From contig DATBHX010000055.1 of assembly GCA_036557225.1 (NCBI GenBank), positions 149,333 through 213,332 of the forward strand: DNA of 64,000 nt, in the 5' to 3' direction. The translations under genes were made by a program, and so were the position numbers. Below, one piece after another: positions 1 through 9,031 of this stretch (positions within the stretch are counted from its first letter, which is position 1; each line of letters begins with the position of its first letter). The notes under the pieces are model-generated. The model saw nothing but the letters and a program-made list of their open reading frames with translations, was not told where the DNA came from and did not search any database. The stretch is from Angelobacter sp036557225. GTDB lineage: Bacteria; Acidobacteriota; Terriglobia; Terriglobales; Acidobacteriaceae.

Positions 1-1
1 C

Positions 2-463
2 TTCATGCTGAATACCTCGCGCGAGAGCTTCCGCATCGCCCACGATGTAAGCGCGTACTCGTTAATTGCCGTCACTCGAGGCGCAGCGCCTCTGATGACA
101 AATGGCGGAAGTGTGATTACCCTGACGTATTTTGGCGCCGAGAAAGTGGTTCCGGGTTACAACGTCATGGGTGTGGCAAAGGCGTCACTGGAAGCCTGCG
201 TCCGCTACCTGGCCCACAGTGCGGGACCGAAGAACATTCGCGTCAACGCCATCTCCGCCGGCCCCATCAAGACGCTGGCTGCCCGCGGCGTAGGTGACTT
301 CTCCCAGATGCTCAAGAACCACGCCGAGCATGCTCCTTTAAAACGAAACGTAGACCCGAAAGAGGTCGGCAACACGGCACTTTTTCTGGCCTCCGATCTC
401 GGTTCAGGTATCACCGGTGAAACCTTGTACGTTGACTGCGGCTACAACATCATGGGATTTTGA
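2..463 (+). CDS. fabI: Enoyl-[acyl-carrier-protein] reductase, C-terminal part (5' end outside window)
   Basis: FabI carries out the NADH-dependent reduction that closes each cycle of type II fatty-acid synthesis in the cytoplasm. The open frame runs in from the left edge, so the Rossmann nucleotide-binding half is missing. About 150 residues remain of a family that is usually near 255. The catalytic Tyr-x6-Lys signature is present as YNVMGVAK, followed by RVNAISAGPIKTLAA, the hallmark FabI segment, and the usual tail TGETLYVDCGYNIMGF. ATG codons inside the fragment are internal, not starts. The next small gene begins 5 bases after the stop. The family call is very secure; only the truncation by the window edge is a limit. 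Confidence 0.95.
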   Translation, partial: FMLNTSRESFRIAHDVSAYSLIAVTRGAAPLMTNGGSVITLTYFGAEKVVPGYNVMGVAKASLEACVRYLAHSAGPKNIRVNAISAGPIKTLAARGVGDFSQMLKNHAEHAPLKRNVDPKEVGNTALFLASDLGSGITGETLYVDCGYNIMGF

Positions 464-468
464 GCCTG

Positions 469-657
469 ATGTCTCGGGGCTTGATATTCACTATCTTTAT
501 TCTGGTCGATCTGGCCATTGTCGCGGGGGTAGTCTGGTGCGTGTTTCAGGGCATTCCAGTGGGCAAGTATCTGGTTCCGGCGATCGTCCTGTTTGTCCTG
601 AATGGAATCTGGCTGGTGATTATGACGGTGAGAAATACGCCGCCGCGAGCAAACTAA
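469..657 (+). CDS. Small two-helix membrane protein, unknown function
   Basis: I do not recognise this 62-residue protein. It has two hydrophobic stretches, roughly residues 4-27 and 34-55, joined by a short Gly/Pro turn, and a short polar tail ending NTPPRAN, which fits a small inner-membrane hairpin protein. It sits between fabI and thiE on the same strand: 5 bases after the fabI stop and 3 bases before the thiE start, so it is probably cotranscribed. A TTG at 460 overlapping the fabI stop could give three more residues; the ATG at 469 is preferred because it avoids the overlap. No clear Shine-Dalgarno sequence is visible. Confidence 0.6.
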   Translation: MSRGLIFTIFILVDLAIVAGVVWCVFQGIPVGKYLVPAIVLFVLNGIWLVIMTVRNTPPRAN

Positions 658-660
658 GCG

Positions 661-1335
661 ATGCTGCATTTGGTGGAAGCCAATCACGCGTTCGTCCTTC
701 CTCCGCTTTACGCGATCATCGACTTTTCCTATTTCACCAGCAAGCCTGATCCTGTGTCAGCGGCAGCAACCTTCGGCGAAGAGCTCATCCAGGCCGGTGC
801 AACCCTGATCCAGCTCCGCGACAAATCCGAGCCTGCGAATCCTCTGCGCTTTCTCAGCTGTGCACGCGCGCTCCGCCGCATCACCCTGGGAAAAGCCACA
901 CTGATCATCAATGACCGTGTAGACATCTGCATCGCCGCCGACGCTGACGGCGTACACCTGGGACAAAACGATCTCTCACCCGCTGCGGCAAGAAAAATCT
1001 TTGATCAGTTGAAGGACGAGAAGAGGCGGATCATCGGGTACTCCACTCACAACCCTGACCAGCTTCGTGAGGCTGATGGCCTTCCCGTCGACTACCTTGC
1101 CATTGGCCCGGTGTTTGCCACGGCGTCCAAGGCCAATCCTGATCCGGTGATTGGGCTGGAGGGGGTGCGCGCTGCACGCCGGATTACAACAAAGCCCTTA
1201 GTGGCAATCGGGGGCATAACCCGTATGAATTGTGCTCAGGTAAAAGACGCAGGCGCAAGCTCAGTGGCTGTAATCTCTGATCTTTTTGAGTCCCCAGGCA
1301 AAGCAGTTGCGGATTTTCTGCGCATTTTGGGGTAA
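661..1335 (+). CDS. thiE: Thiamine-phosphate synthase
   Basis: ThiE joins HMP-pyrophosphate and thiazole phosphate to give thiamine monophosphate in the cytoplasm. The 224-residue protein is a TIM-barrel of normal family length. Visible motifs in order are QLRDK (51-55), IINDRVD around 82-88, GVHLGQNDL (97-105), GYSTH (126-130), the phosphate-loop segment GPVFATASK (149-157), AIGGI (182-186) and VAVISD near 202. No other thi gene is near and no TPP riboswitch is seen upstream; the gene follows fabI and a small membrane gene with almost no spacing, so its expression probably depends on that operon. Confidence 0.93.
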   Translation: MLHLVEANHAFVLPPLYAIIDFSYFTSKPDPVSAAATFGEELIQAGATLIQLRDKSEPANPLRFLSCARALRRITLGKATLIINDRVDICIAADADGVHLGQNDLSPAAARKIFDQLKDEKRRIIGYSTHNPDQLREADGLPVDYLAIGPVFATASKANPDPVIGLEGVRAARRITTKPLVAIGGITRMNCAQVKDAGASSVAVISDLFESPGKAVADFLRILG

Positions 1336-1351
1336 AACATACGTAACAACT

Positions 1352-2896
1352 ATGTCTTCATCAGCGGAAGTTCACTCGCCGCCACGGACCGCAGGCTCGT
1401 CTGCCGCTCCACAGTTAGTTCAAGGACTCGGCCTCACCAGCGCTACCACGCTGGTCATGGGGTCGATGATCGGCTCCGGCATCTTTATTGTGTCGGCGGA
1501 GATTGCGCGCGAAGTCAACTCGCCAGCGCTGCTCATCGGCGCATGGCTGGTCACCGGTTTCATGACGATCGTCGGCGCGCTCTCTTACGGAGAACTCGCC
1601 GCCATGATGCCCCGCGCCGGTGGACAGTACGTTTACCTGCGCGAATCCCTGGGATCGCTCTGGGGCTTTCTCTATGGCTGGACGCTCTTCCTGGTAATCC
1701 AGACCGGGACCATCGCCGCTGTGGGCGTGGCCTTCGGTAAGTTTATGGGACACTTCTTCCCTGCCATCTCTGCCGACAAATGGATCCTCGGACCGATCCA
1801 CGTCGGCGTATGGAGTCCGTTCGGTATCTCCCTGGGCGGTATGGACATGGGATTGAACCGGCAGAACCTGTGCGGGATCGTAATCGTCATCTTCCTCACC
1901 ATCCTCAACACGTTTGGCCTGAAGCTGGGCGCGGCGGTGCAGAACGTATTTACCATCGCCAAGGTTTCCGCTCTCGCCGGACTGGTGCTGGCAGGAATTT
2001 TTGTTGCTCGCAATCCGCAGGCAATCGCCGCGAACTTCGGCAACTTCTGGCGGCTCGATCTGCCACATTCTGCGAGCGGCACTGCACTGGGGCCGTTTGT
2101 GGGCATTCTGACGATTCTGGCCGTAGCGCAGGTAGGCTCGCTGTTCTCGGCCGACGCCTGGAACAACGTGACCTTCACCGCCGGCGAAGTGAAGAATCCG
2201 AAGCGCAACCTGCCACTGGCACTGGCCATGGGCACCGGCGTGGTGATCCTGCTGTATGTGGCAGCAAACTTTATCTATCTGATGCATCTGCCTTTTGACG
2301 GCAGCATGAGCGGCGGCGACGCCGTGGCCCGCGGCATCAAGTACGCTACGTCAGATCGCGTCGGTACGGCGGCGCTGCAGCAGATGTTTGGCGGTCCGGG
2401 AGCGGGACTGATGGCCATCGCCATCCTGATTTCGACGTTCGGTTGCTGCAACGGCCTGATTCTCTCCGGCGCTCGCGTCTACTACGCCATGGCCAAAGAC
2501 GGCCTGTTCTTCAAGTCGACCGGCGCGGTCCATCCCAAATATCTGACACCGAAAAATGCCTTGATCGTGCAGGGCATCTGGACTTGCATTCTTTGCCTCT
2601 CGGGCACATACAACGATCTCCTCAATTACGTGATCTTTGCCGTCCTGGTCTTCTATATATTGACCATCGCCGGCCTGTTCGTACTACGGCGCACCCAGCC
2701 CAATGCCGAAAGGCCTTATCGCGCTGTTGGCTATCCGGTACTGCCCGCCATTTATATTGTGATGGCTTTATTCATTGATGTCGTATTATTGCGCTACAAA
2801 CCGCAATATACGTGGCCGGGCCTGATTATTGTGCTTCTGGGGATCCCGGTGTATCTGATCTGGTCGCGGCGGAGCGCAAACGCTGCACGGGCCTAA
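1352..2896 (+). CDS. APC-superfamily amino-acid permease
   Basis: Predicted 514-residue inner-membrane amino-acid transporter with about 12 helices. The unwound first helix shows GSMIGSGIF, the substrate-binding signature of the APC fold, and the region after helix 5 carries the usual EVKNPKRNLP loop. A longer frame upstream to 1286 overlaps thiE; the ATG at 1352 lies 16 bases after the thiE stop and removes a non-hydrophobic extension, so it is the preferred start. The sequence resembles the LAT/serine-threonine exchanger branch more than the two CAT-type permeases that follow. The substrate cannot be read from sequence. Confidence 0.85.
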   Translation: MSSSAEVHSPPRTAGSSAAPQLVQGLGLTSATTLVMGSMIGSGIFIVSAEIAREVNSPALLIGAWLVTGFMTIVGALSYGELAAMMPRAGGQYVYLRESLGSLWGFLYGWTLFLVIQTGTIAAVGVAFGKFMGHFFPAISADKWILGPIHVGVWSPFGISLGGMDMGLNRQNLCGIVIVIFLTILNTFGLKLGAAVQNVFTIAKVSALAGLVLAGIFVARNPQAIAANFGNFWRLDLPHSASGTALGPFVGILTILAVAQVGSLFSADAWNNVTFTAGEVKNPKRNLPLALAMGTGVVILLYVAANFIYLMHLPFDGSMSGGDAVARGIKYATSDRVGTAALQQMFGGPGAGLMAIAILISTFGCCNGLILSGARVYYAMAKDGLFFKSTGAVHPKYLTPKNALIVQGIWTCILCLSGTYNDLLNYVIFAVLVFYILTIAGLFVLRRTQPNAERPYRAVGYPVLPAIYIVMALFIDVVLLRYKPQYTWPGLIIVLLGIPVYLIWSRRSANAARA

Positions 2897-2983
2897 GCTG
2901 AAGAATTCCGGTGCACTCGACCGGGCAACGTTCACGCGCGGCGCAAAGCAAGAAACTCTATTCACGAACGAGGGGGAAACACA

Positions 2984-4489
2984 GTGGCTGGTTCATTATT
3001 CAGAACAAAATCGATTGATCGCCTGCGGGCAGAGAGTAGCGATACGCCTCTCAAGCGCACGCTGGGCCCGTGGTCGCTGGTTGCGCTCGGAATTGGAGCC
3101 ATCATCGGCGCAGGCCTCTTTGTGCGCACCGCGGCTGCCATTGCCGAGCGCTCTGGACCATCGGTGACTCTCTCCTTCATGCTGGCCGGAGTGGGTTGCG
3201 CCTTTGCCGGACTGTGCTACGCGGAGTTTGCCTCCATGATTCCCATCGCCGGCAGCGCGTACACCTACTCTTACACCACCATGGGAGAGTTCGTCGCCTG
3301 GATCATTGGCTGGGACCTGGTGCTGGAGTATGCCGTCGGCGCAGCGACCGTCGCAATCGCCTGGAGCCAGTACTTCAATAAGGTTCTCGAATACTTCGGA
3401 CTTCACGTTCCCTACCAATGGTGCCATTCGCCGCTGGAAGTCGGCATGGGCAGTGACGCCGGTGTTCACGGCATCATCAATCTGCCGGCGATCTTTATTC
3501 TTCTGATCCTGTCGGCCCTTCTGGTGCGCGGCACGCAGGAGTCAGCCTTCGTGAATGCCATCATCGTGGTCACCAAAGTCGCGATCGTTTTGATGGTCAT
3601 TATCATCGGCTGGAAATTCATGAACCCGGCAAACCACTCGCCTTATATCCCTTCGCCCACCACCTACACCACGTCGCAAGGCGTGACGCATGAATACGGC
3701 GGGCTCATGGGGATTTTGGGCGCAGCAGGCGTGGTGTTCTTCGCCTTCATCGGATTTGACGCCGTCTCCACCGCAGCGCAGGAGGCCAAGAATCCCAAGC
3801 GTGACATGCCGATCGGTATTCTCGGCTCGCTGGTAATTTGCACCATCCTCTATGTGCTGTTCTCGCACGTGCTGAGCGGCGTTGCTACTGTCGCCGACTT
3901 CCGCACCGCCGGCAAAGAAGCCTCAGTCACGTACGCCATCTCGAAATACATGATCGGCTATGAGTGGCTTTCCAAGTTTGTAACCGTTGCCATTCTCGCC
4001 GGCTTCTCCTCGGTGATCCTGGTGATGTTGCTGGGACAATCGCGCGTCTTCTACTCCATGAGCGAAGATGGTCTGGTTCCCAAAGTCTTCTCTGAGGTCC
4101 ACCCGAAGTACAAGACACCGTGGAAATCCAACATGCTCTTCTTTGTCTTCACCTCGCTTTTCGCGGCCTTCCTGCCCGATAGTATCGTCGGCGAGATGAC
4201 CAGCATCGGCACGCTCTTTGCCTTCGTTCTGGTTTGTGCCGGCGTATGGATTTTGCGCAGGCGCCGCCCGGATTTGCCGCGCGAATTCAAAGCACCGTTG
4301 GTCCCTGTCACTGCGACCCTGGGAATCATCGTTTGCGGCGCCATGATTTACGGCCTCGGTTGGACCAACTGGCTGCGCCTGATTGTCTGGCTTGCGATCG
4401 GCATGGTGATCTACTTCGGATACAGCCGCAGTCACAGCCGTCTTAAAACTGAAGTCGGAGCCGTGCCCGCCGCCTCCGGCAACGACTAA
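2984..4489 (+). CDS. CAT-family amino-acid permease (YfnA-like)
   Basis: Predicted 501-residue inner-membrane permease of the cationic amino-acid transporter branch of the APC superfamily. Helix 1 has GIGAIIGAGLFVRT, helix 2-3 has CYAEFASMIPIAGSAYTY, and the GWDLVLEYA segment is typical of the bacterial CAT/YfnA group. The start is GTG at 2984, with a purine-rich aggggga ribosome site about ten bases upstream. It is the middle of three tandem permeases and ends just before a strong terminator. The stretch beginning GFDAVSTAAQEAKNP is nearly identical in the next permease, pointing to duplication. Proton-coupled amino-acid uptake is likely; the substrate is unknown. Confidence 0.87.
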   Translation: MAGSLFRTKSIDRLRAESSDTPLKRTLGPWSLVALGIGAIIGAGLFVRTAAAIAERSGPSVTLSFMLAGVGCAFAGLCYAEFASMIPIAGSAYTYSYTTMGEFVAWIIGWDLVLEYAVGAATVAIAWSQYFNKVLEYFGLHVPYQWCHSPLEVGMGSDAGVHGIINLPAIFILLILSALLVRGTQESAFVNAIIVVTKVAIVLMVIIIGWKFMNPANHSPYIPSPTTYTTSQGVTHEYGGLMGILGAAGVVFFAFIGFDAVSTAAQEAKNPKRDMPIGILGSLVICTILYVLFSHVLSGVATVADFRTAGKEASVTYAISKYMIGYEWLSKFVTVAILAGFSSVILVMLLGQSRVFYSMSEDGLVPKVFSEVHPKYKTPWKSNMLFFVFTSLFAAFLPDSIVGEMTSIGTLFAFVLVCAGVWILRRRRPDLPREFKAPLVPVTATLGIIVCGAMIYGLGWTNWLRLIVWLAIGMVIYFGYSRSHSRLKTEVGAVPAASGND

Positions 4490-4510
4490 AACCGATCTAT
4501 TCTTTCCCAA

Positions 4511-4537
4511 CCCTCCGCCCCGGCGGAGGGTTTTCCT
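4511..4537 (+). terminator. Rho-independent terminator after the second permease
   Basis: A GC-rich hairpin with arms ccctccgc and gcggaggg and a four-base loop is followed directly by ttttcctttt. It starts 21 bases after the stop of the permease ending at 4489 and so separates it from the third permease. Confidence 0.85.
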
Positions 4538-4617
4538 TTAGAATGGCCAGTCCTTTCTTGCGTGGCCAATGCCATTTGTATTGGTCAGCGTCTATACATA
4601 AGTGAGGGGAGCACCGA

Positions 4618-6147
4618 ATGGCCAATCTGCTTGCCACCAAACCACTGAAGACCATCCTGGACGAAGCGCACGAAACCGGCGAACACAGCCTGCGCCGCGC
4701 CCTGGGCCCAACCAACCTGATTACTCTGGGCATTGGCGCTATCATCGGCACCGGCATCTTTGTGCTGACTGGAACCGCCACCGCCCTGCACGCGGGGCCC
4801 GCGATCGTGATCTCCTTCGCGCTGGTCGGCTTGAGCTGCGTCTTTGCCGGTCTTTGCTACGCCGAATTCGCTTCCATGATCCCCGTAGCCGGCTCAGCTT
4901 ATACCTATGGCTATGCGACGCTGGGCGAGATCTTTGCCTGGATCATTGGCTGGGACCTGGTGCTTGAGTACGCGTTCGGCGCGGCTACAGTGGCTTCCGG
5001 ATGGAGCGGTTACCTCATCAGCCTGTTGGGCGACTTCGGCATCAAGCTTCCCGCAGCTATCGCCGGCACTCGCTGGGACGAATTTGTGTACTACAACAAT
5101 CACTGGGAGAGCCTTACACGCATTGCTCCCAAGCTGAAAGTCCTGGGCATTGACCCGGCCACACTGCAACACACGCATGGCGTCTTCAATCTGCTGGGCT
5201 TCCTGGCAATTATCTTTTGCACCCTGGTCCTGGTGATTGGCATTAAGGAATCCGCCAACTTCAACAGCACGATCGTTCTCATAAAAGTAGGCGTGCTGCT
5301 GGTCTTCATCGGTCTCGGCGCGATGTATTTGTTTCGACATCCGCAGCTTACAGCGGCAAACTGGCATCCGTTCATTCCACCCAGCAGCAACGGCGAGTTC
5401 GGATGGGCCGGCATCAGCCATGGCGCCGCGATCATCTTCTTTGCCTATATCGGATTTGACGCCGTCTCCACTGCCGCGCAGGAAGCCAAGAATCCCGCCC
5501 GCGACATGCCCATCGGCATCCTTGGCTCGCTGGTGATTTGTACGATTCTCTATATTCTTACCGCGTTCGTGCTAACGGGCCTGGTCAACTACAAGTCGCT
5601 CAACGTGCCTGATCCGCTGGCCATCGGCGTTGACGCTACAGGCAATCGTTTTGGCAGCTTCCTGGTGAAACTCGGCGCGCTCATGGGCCTGACCAGCACG
5701 ATCGTAGTCATGCTGCTGGGACAATCGCGGGTCTTCTTTTCCATGTCGCGTGACCGGCTCTTGCCTGGCTTCTTCAGCGCAATCCATCCTCGCTTCCGTA
5801 CGCCGTGGATTTCCACGCTCGCCGTTGGCTTCTTTGTAGCCCTGCTGGCAGCCTCTCTTCCTATCAACCAACTGGGCGACATGGTGAACATCGGCACACT
5901 GCTGGCGTTTGCTATTGTGTCCGGGGGCGTGTGGGTGCTGCGCCGCCGTAATCCCAGTTTGCCACGCCCATTCAGAACACCGATGGTGCCAGTTGTCTCC
6001 ACTCTGGGCATCGGATTCTCGCTCTGGTGGATGTATAACTTGCCGGCCGTTACCTGGCTCCGCTTGGTGGTATGGCTGATTATCGGCATGTTCATCTATT
6101 TCGGCTACGGCCGGAAACATAGCCGCGTGCAGCGCGGAGAGGTTTAG
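4618..6147 (+). CDS. CAT-family amino-acid permease (YfnA-like), paralogue of the previous gene
   Basis: Predicted 509-residue inner-membrane amino-acid permease. It shares with the upstream gene the helix 1 motif GIGAIIGTGIFVLTG, the block CYAEFASMIPVAGSAYTYGY, GWDLVLEYAFGAATVASGW and the loop GFDAVSTAAQEAKNPARDMP. It is slightly longer because of an insertion after helix 5 (around residues 155-190). The ATG at 4618 follows a gaggggagcaccga ribosome site. Because a terminator lies between the two genes, this copy is probably transcribed from its own promoter. Substrate unknown; the closeness of the two proteins suggests related substrates. Confidence 0.87.
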   Translation: MANLLATKPLKTILDEAHETGEHSLRRALGPTNLITLGIGAIIGTGIFVLTGTATALHAGPAIVISFALVGLSCVFAGLCYAEFASMIPVAGSAYTYGYATLGEIFAWIIGWDLVLEYAFGAATVASGWSGYLISLLGDFGIKLPAAIAGTRWDEFVYYNNHWESLTRIAPKLKVLGIDPATLQHTHGVFNLLGFLAIIFCTLVLVIGIKESANFNSTIVLIKVGVLLVFIGLGAMYLFRHPQLTAANWHPFIPPSSNGEFGWAGISHGAAIIFFAYIGFDAVSTAAQEAKNPARDMPIGILGSLVICTILYILTAFVLTGLVNYKSLNVPDPLAIGVDATGNRFGSFLVKLGALMGLTSTIVVMLLGQSRVFFSMSRDRLLPGFFSAIHPRFRTPWISTLAVGFFVALLAASLPINQLGDMVNIGTLLAFAIVSGGVWVLRRRNPSLPRPFRTPMVPVVSTLGIGFSLWWMYNLPAVTWLRLVVWLIIGMFIYFGYGRKHSRVQRGEV

Positions 6148-6202
6148 TCCAACTGCTTTAGCGGGCAGTGCACCGGCATTGAACTACAATTTTCTTGAGC
6201 GT

Positions 6203-8029
6203 ATGAAAATCGTCACCGCGGAAGAAATGCGGGCCATCGACCGTGCCACGACCGAGAAATACGGCGTGCCTTCGCTCACGCTCATGGAGAACGCCGGCAG
6301 GGCCGTAGCTGAATTCGCGCAGACGCATTTCGACTTCGACACCGTCTGCACTGTCTGCGGCAAGGGCAACAATGGCGGCGATGGCTTTGTCGCGGCCCGC
6401 AAGCTGCATGAAGCGGGGAAAAAAGTTTCCGTGATCGTGCTGGCCAAGAGCGCGGAAGAGCTGCGCGGCGACGCAGCCGAGATGTTCAAGAAGCTGCCGA
6501 TAACACCAATCTGGCTCGGCGATGAAAATGACCTAAGCAAACCTGAAGTAGCACAGGCATTGGCTGCGCGAATGATTCTGGACGCAATCCTGGGCACAGG
6601 GTTCAAACCGCCGCTCAAGGATCTGGCAGAAAAAGTTATCGTGCGTATGAACAAAGCGCCAGGCTGGGTTGTGGCCGTCGACGTTCCCTCCGGCATCGAC
6701 GCAGACCTCGATAGTCCCGTCGAGCCCGGCAGCCTCCACGTTCACTGCGATGGAGTCATTTCCTTCACTGCAGCCAAGCCGTCCCTGGTTTTCGCTAACC
6801 TCACTGACGGACCTATCGCGATAGCTCCCATCGGCACGTCAGAGGCAGTGACCACCGAGCACTCCCACTTGCAGGAAGAGATTCTTACCAGTCGTAATGT
6901 TGAGGCAATCTCAGTTCCGCGTAAACCCGACGCCCATAAGGGCGACTTTGGCCATGTACTGGTTATCGGCGGTTCGGTGGGAAAATCCGGCGCCGCCGCC
7001 ATGGCGGGAATGGCTGCACTTCGCGCTGGCGCCGGGCTGGTTACAGTGGCCGCCCCCGAGTCAGTGCAGCCTTTGATCGCCGCATACGCACCTGAATTGA
7101 TGACCGAGCCGCTTCCAGAAACTGCGGAAGGAACCATCTCATTGCTGGCGTTGGCGGAAAGAGAGCGGCTGCTCAAGGGAAAATCGGTTGTAGTAATCGG
7201 GCCAGGGCTTTCCGGCAATGCAGAGACAGCGGAGTTTGTCCGCGATCTTGTGAGCGTCTGCCCGGTTGCAACGGTAATCGACGCTGATGGCTTGAATGCC
7301 TTTGCCGGCAAGCGGGAAGAACTGGCCCCGGACTATGAGAGCTCGCCCTTCGCGGTACGTATTCTCACACCGCATCCCGGCGAGATGGCCAGGCTCACCG
7401 GACTGCCCACGGGTGACATCCAAGCAAACCGGGTAACACTGGCTCGCAAGACCGCGGCTGAAACCCTGAGCTGGGTTGTGCTCAAAGGGCATCGCACGGT
7501 CATCGCGTCCCCGCATGGGGGCATCTGGATCAACACCACCGGTAATCCCGGCATGGCGAAAGGTGGTTCGGGAGACGTGCTTTCCGGCATCATGGGAGCG
7601 ATGATTGCTCAGTTCACGCAGCTGCAGCACGATAGCCTCTCATCACCGGAGCCGGACCAAACTTGGCCGGGAAAACCGCCTGGGCAAGCGGGCGTGTCGC
7701 CGACTTCGATTTTCCGCTGGATCTCCGTACACGATCCCGAAGCGGAAAAGATTCGAGCCTTGCGAGACGAGTATCGCAAGACCCACAACCAGGACCTGCT
7801 TCAGCAGATACAAGCGCTCATGCACAGAAAAGCCAGGCAGGCCATCGAGCTTGTTGCTTCTCTGTATGTAGCCAAGGCTGTATATCTTCACGGGCTGGCG
7901 GGCGACATTGCTGCGTCACGGCACGGCGAACAATCAATGGTAGCCACCGATATCATCAACAGCTTGGGCGCAGCCTTCGCTATGTGTGAGGACGAGGCGC
8001 ATATCAACTTTACCTATCTCCAGCGATGA
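6203..8029 (+). CDS. nnr: Bifunctional NAD(P)H-hydrate epimerase / ADP-dependent NAD(P)H-hydrate dehydratase
   Basis: This 608-residue fusion repairs hydrated NAD(P)H. The N-terminal YjeF/NnrE epimerase domain shows GKGNNGGDGFVAARKL near residues 56-71, ILDAILGTGF and AVDVPSGIDADL. The C-terminal ribokinase-fold NnrD dehydratase domain starts at HKGDFGHVLVIGGS and has LTPHPGEMARLTG, the NTTGNPGMAKGGSGDVLSG catalytic loop and VYLHGLAGDIAA. Between GDVLSGIMGAMIAQ and VYLHG lies about 86 residues where the family normally has about 20; the extra part is polar and helix-rich. The ATG at 6203 is preferred to the TTG at 6179. The stop overlaps the tsaE start in ATGA, so the pair is translationally coupled, a common bacterial arrangement. 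Confidence 0.93.
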   Translation: MKIVTAEEMRAIDRATTEKYGVPSLTLMENAGRAVAEFAQTHFDFDTVCTVCGKGNNGGDGFVAARKLHEAGKKVSVIVLAKSAEELRGDAAEMFKKLPITPIWLGDENDLSKPEVAQALAARMILDAILGTGFKPPLKDLAEKVIVRMNKAPGWVVAVDVPSGIDADLDSPVEPGSLHVHCDGVISFTAAKPSLVFANLTDGPIAIAPIGTSEAVTTEHSHLQEEILTSRNVEAISVPRKPDAHKGDFGHVLVIGGSVGKSGAAAMAGMAALRAGAGLVTVAAPESVQPLIAAYAPELMTEPLPETAEGTISLLALAERERLLKGKSVVVIGPGLSGNAETAEFVRDLVSVCPVATVIDADGLNAFAGKREELAPDYESSPFAVRILTPHPGEMARLTGLPTGDIQANRVTLARKTAAETLSWVVLKGHRTVIASPHGGIWINTTGNPGMAKGGSGDVLSGIMGAMIAQFTQLQHDSLSSPEPDQTWPGKPPGQAGVSPTSIFRWISVHDPEAEKIRALRDEYRKTHNQDLLQQIQALMHRKARQAIELVASLYVAKAVYLHGLAGDIAASRHGEQSMVATDIINSLGAAFAMCEDEAHINFTYLQR

Positions 8030-8448
8030 AGACCTTTAAGACTCATTCTGCCGAAGAAACCACAGAACTCGGCCGGCAACTTGCTGCCCAGCTCAAGCCC
8101 GGAACTATTGTGCTTCTGCGCGGGGACCTGGGCGCGGGCAAGACAACGCTGATCAAAGGCATTGCTGAAGGCTTCAGAGCTGCCCGGGCTGAAGATGTCA
8201 CCAGCCCCACATTCACGCTGATCCACGAATATCGCGGCCCTGAAGTCACTCTCTACCACATCGATCTCTACCGCATTGATACCCAGCGCGAACTGGATAC
8301 GCTCGCACTCGATGATCTGATGACAGCGGGGAGCATTCTGTTGATCGAATGGGGAGAAAAGTTCGACCGCTTCAGACGTGAGCGCGATGTGGAGATTGCC
8401 ATAGAACACAAAGGCGGCGATGAAAGGGCAATTGCAGTCACAAGCTGA
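8026..8448 (+). CDS. tsaE: tRNA threonylcarbamoyladenosine biosynthesis ATPase TsaE
   Basis: TsaE is the ATPase partner of TsaB and TsaD in making the t6A modification at position 37 of ANN-decoding tRNAs. The 140-residue protein has the P-loop GDLGAGKTT at residues 33-41, SPTFTLIHEY around 64-73, the LYHIDLYRI segment and the GSILLIEWGEKF motif that includes the family's conserved Trp. Its ATG overlaps the stop of the NAD(P)HX repair gene. Its own stop abuts the stop of the convergent lipoprotein gene with no space between them. Confidence 0.93.
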   Translation: MKTFKTHSAEETTELGRQLAAQLKPGTIVLLRGDLGAGKTTLIKGIAEGFRAARAEDVTSPTFTLIHEYRGPEVTLYHIDLYRIDTQRELDTLALDDLMTAGSILLIEWGEKFDRFRRERDVEIAIEHKGGDERAIAVTS

Positions 8449-8865
8449 TCATTGGCATGTCAGCGTAGCTGTCCCTGTAATCGTGGAGCCCTGCGAGTTG
8501 GTCCCTGTGGCAGTTACGGTTACAGGCGCCGGCGTGGCATTGATGCACGTCGCCAGACCATTGTCCACATTCGGCGTATTGCCAATTTTGGTATTCACGG
8601 TATCCGAAACCGACCATTTCAAATCGACCCTGAGGGGCCCAGGGGTTGGCGGGCAGCCGGGGGGCGGATTGTCACCGCCGACAAAAGAAATCATATTGCC
8701 GGGTGCAGCAGCACTATGGCTTGCACTGGCTGAGGAAGGCGCGACAAAGAGCGACACCGCCTCCCCGCAGTTTGGCTGCGAATGTCCACCACAACCCCCA
8801 GTGCCTCCCAACATGAATACGCTCACGACGACTGAGCATAAAATATGCCTTGTGCTGTTACTCAT
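8449..8865 (-). CDS. Putative lipoprotein with an Ig-like segment
   Basis: A 138-residue protein I do not recognise. Residues 1-25 form a signal peptide, with a lipobox-like end LGGTGGC; another Cys two residues later leaves the exact lipidation site open. The mature part is Ser/Ala/Pro/Gly-rich, then has a beta-rich stretch (VDLKWSVSDTVNTKIG to the C-terminus) ending in TGTNSQGSTITGTATLTC, typical of bacterial Ig-like repeats in Acidobacteriota surface proteins. Two conserved-looking Cys flank the C-terminal module and may pair. It converges on tsaE with abutting stops. Cell-surface location is inferred; function unknown. Confidence 0.6.
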   Translation of the reverse strand: MSNSTRHILCSVVVSVFMLGGTGGCGGHSQPNCGEAVSLFVAPSSASASHSAAAPGNMISFVGGDNPPPGCPPTPGPLRVDLKWSVSDTVNTKIGNTPNVDNGLATCINATPAPVTVTATGTNSQGSTITGTATLTCQ

Positions 8866-9031
8866 AGCACTGACTCTACCTCATCCAATACTCGACTACA
8901 AGATTGGCCAGCAACCTAGATAGTACTGACTAGATACGACGGCGAGCACCATAAAGAAGAAGATAGGTTAGTCTATGTCTCTTGTAGTTAAATGACGGCT
9001 AAAGTGCATTGGCCGTGCGGGATCACCGTTT

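Noticed and set aside
400..661. Possible TPP riboswitch before thiE
   Set aside because: No conserved TPP aptamer sequence; coding sequence is continuous up to 3 bases before thiE.
1415..2287. Long minus-strand open frame inside the first permease
   Set aside because: It is the complement of a well-supported gene, is rich in His/Gln/Arg as expected for a shadow frame, and has no motif.
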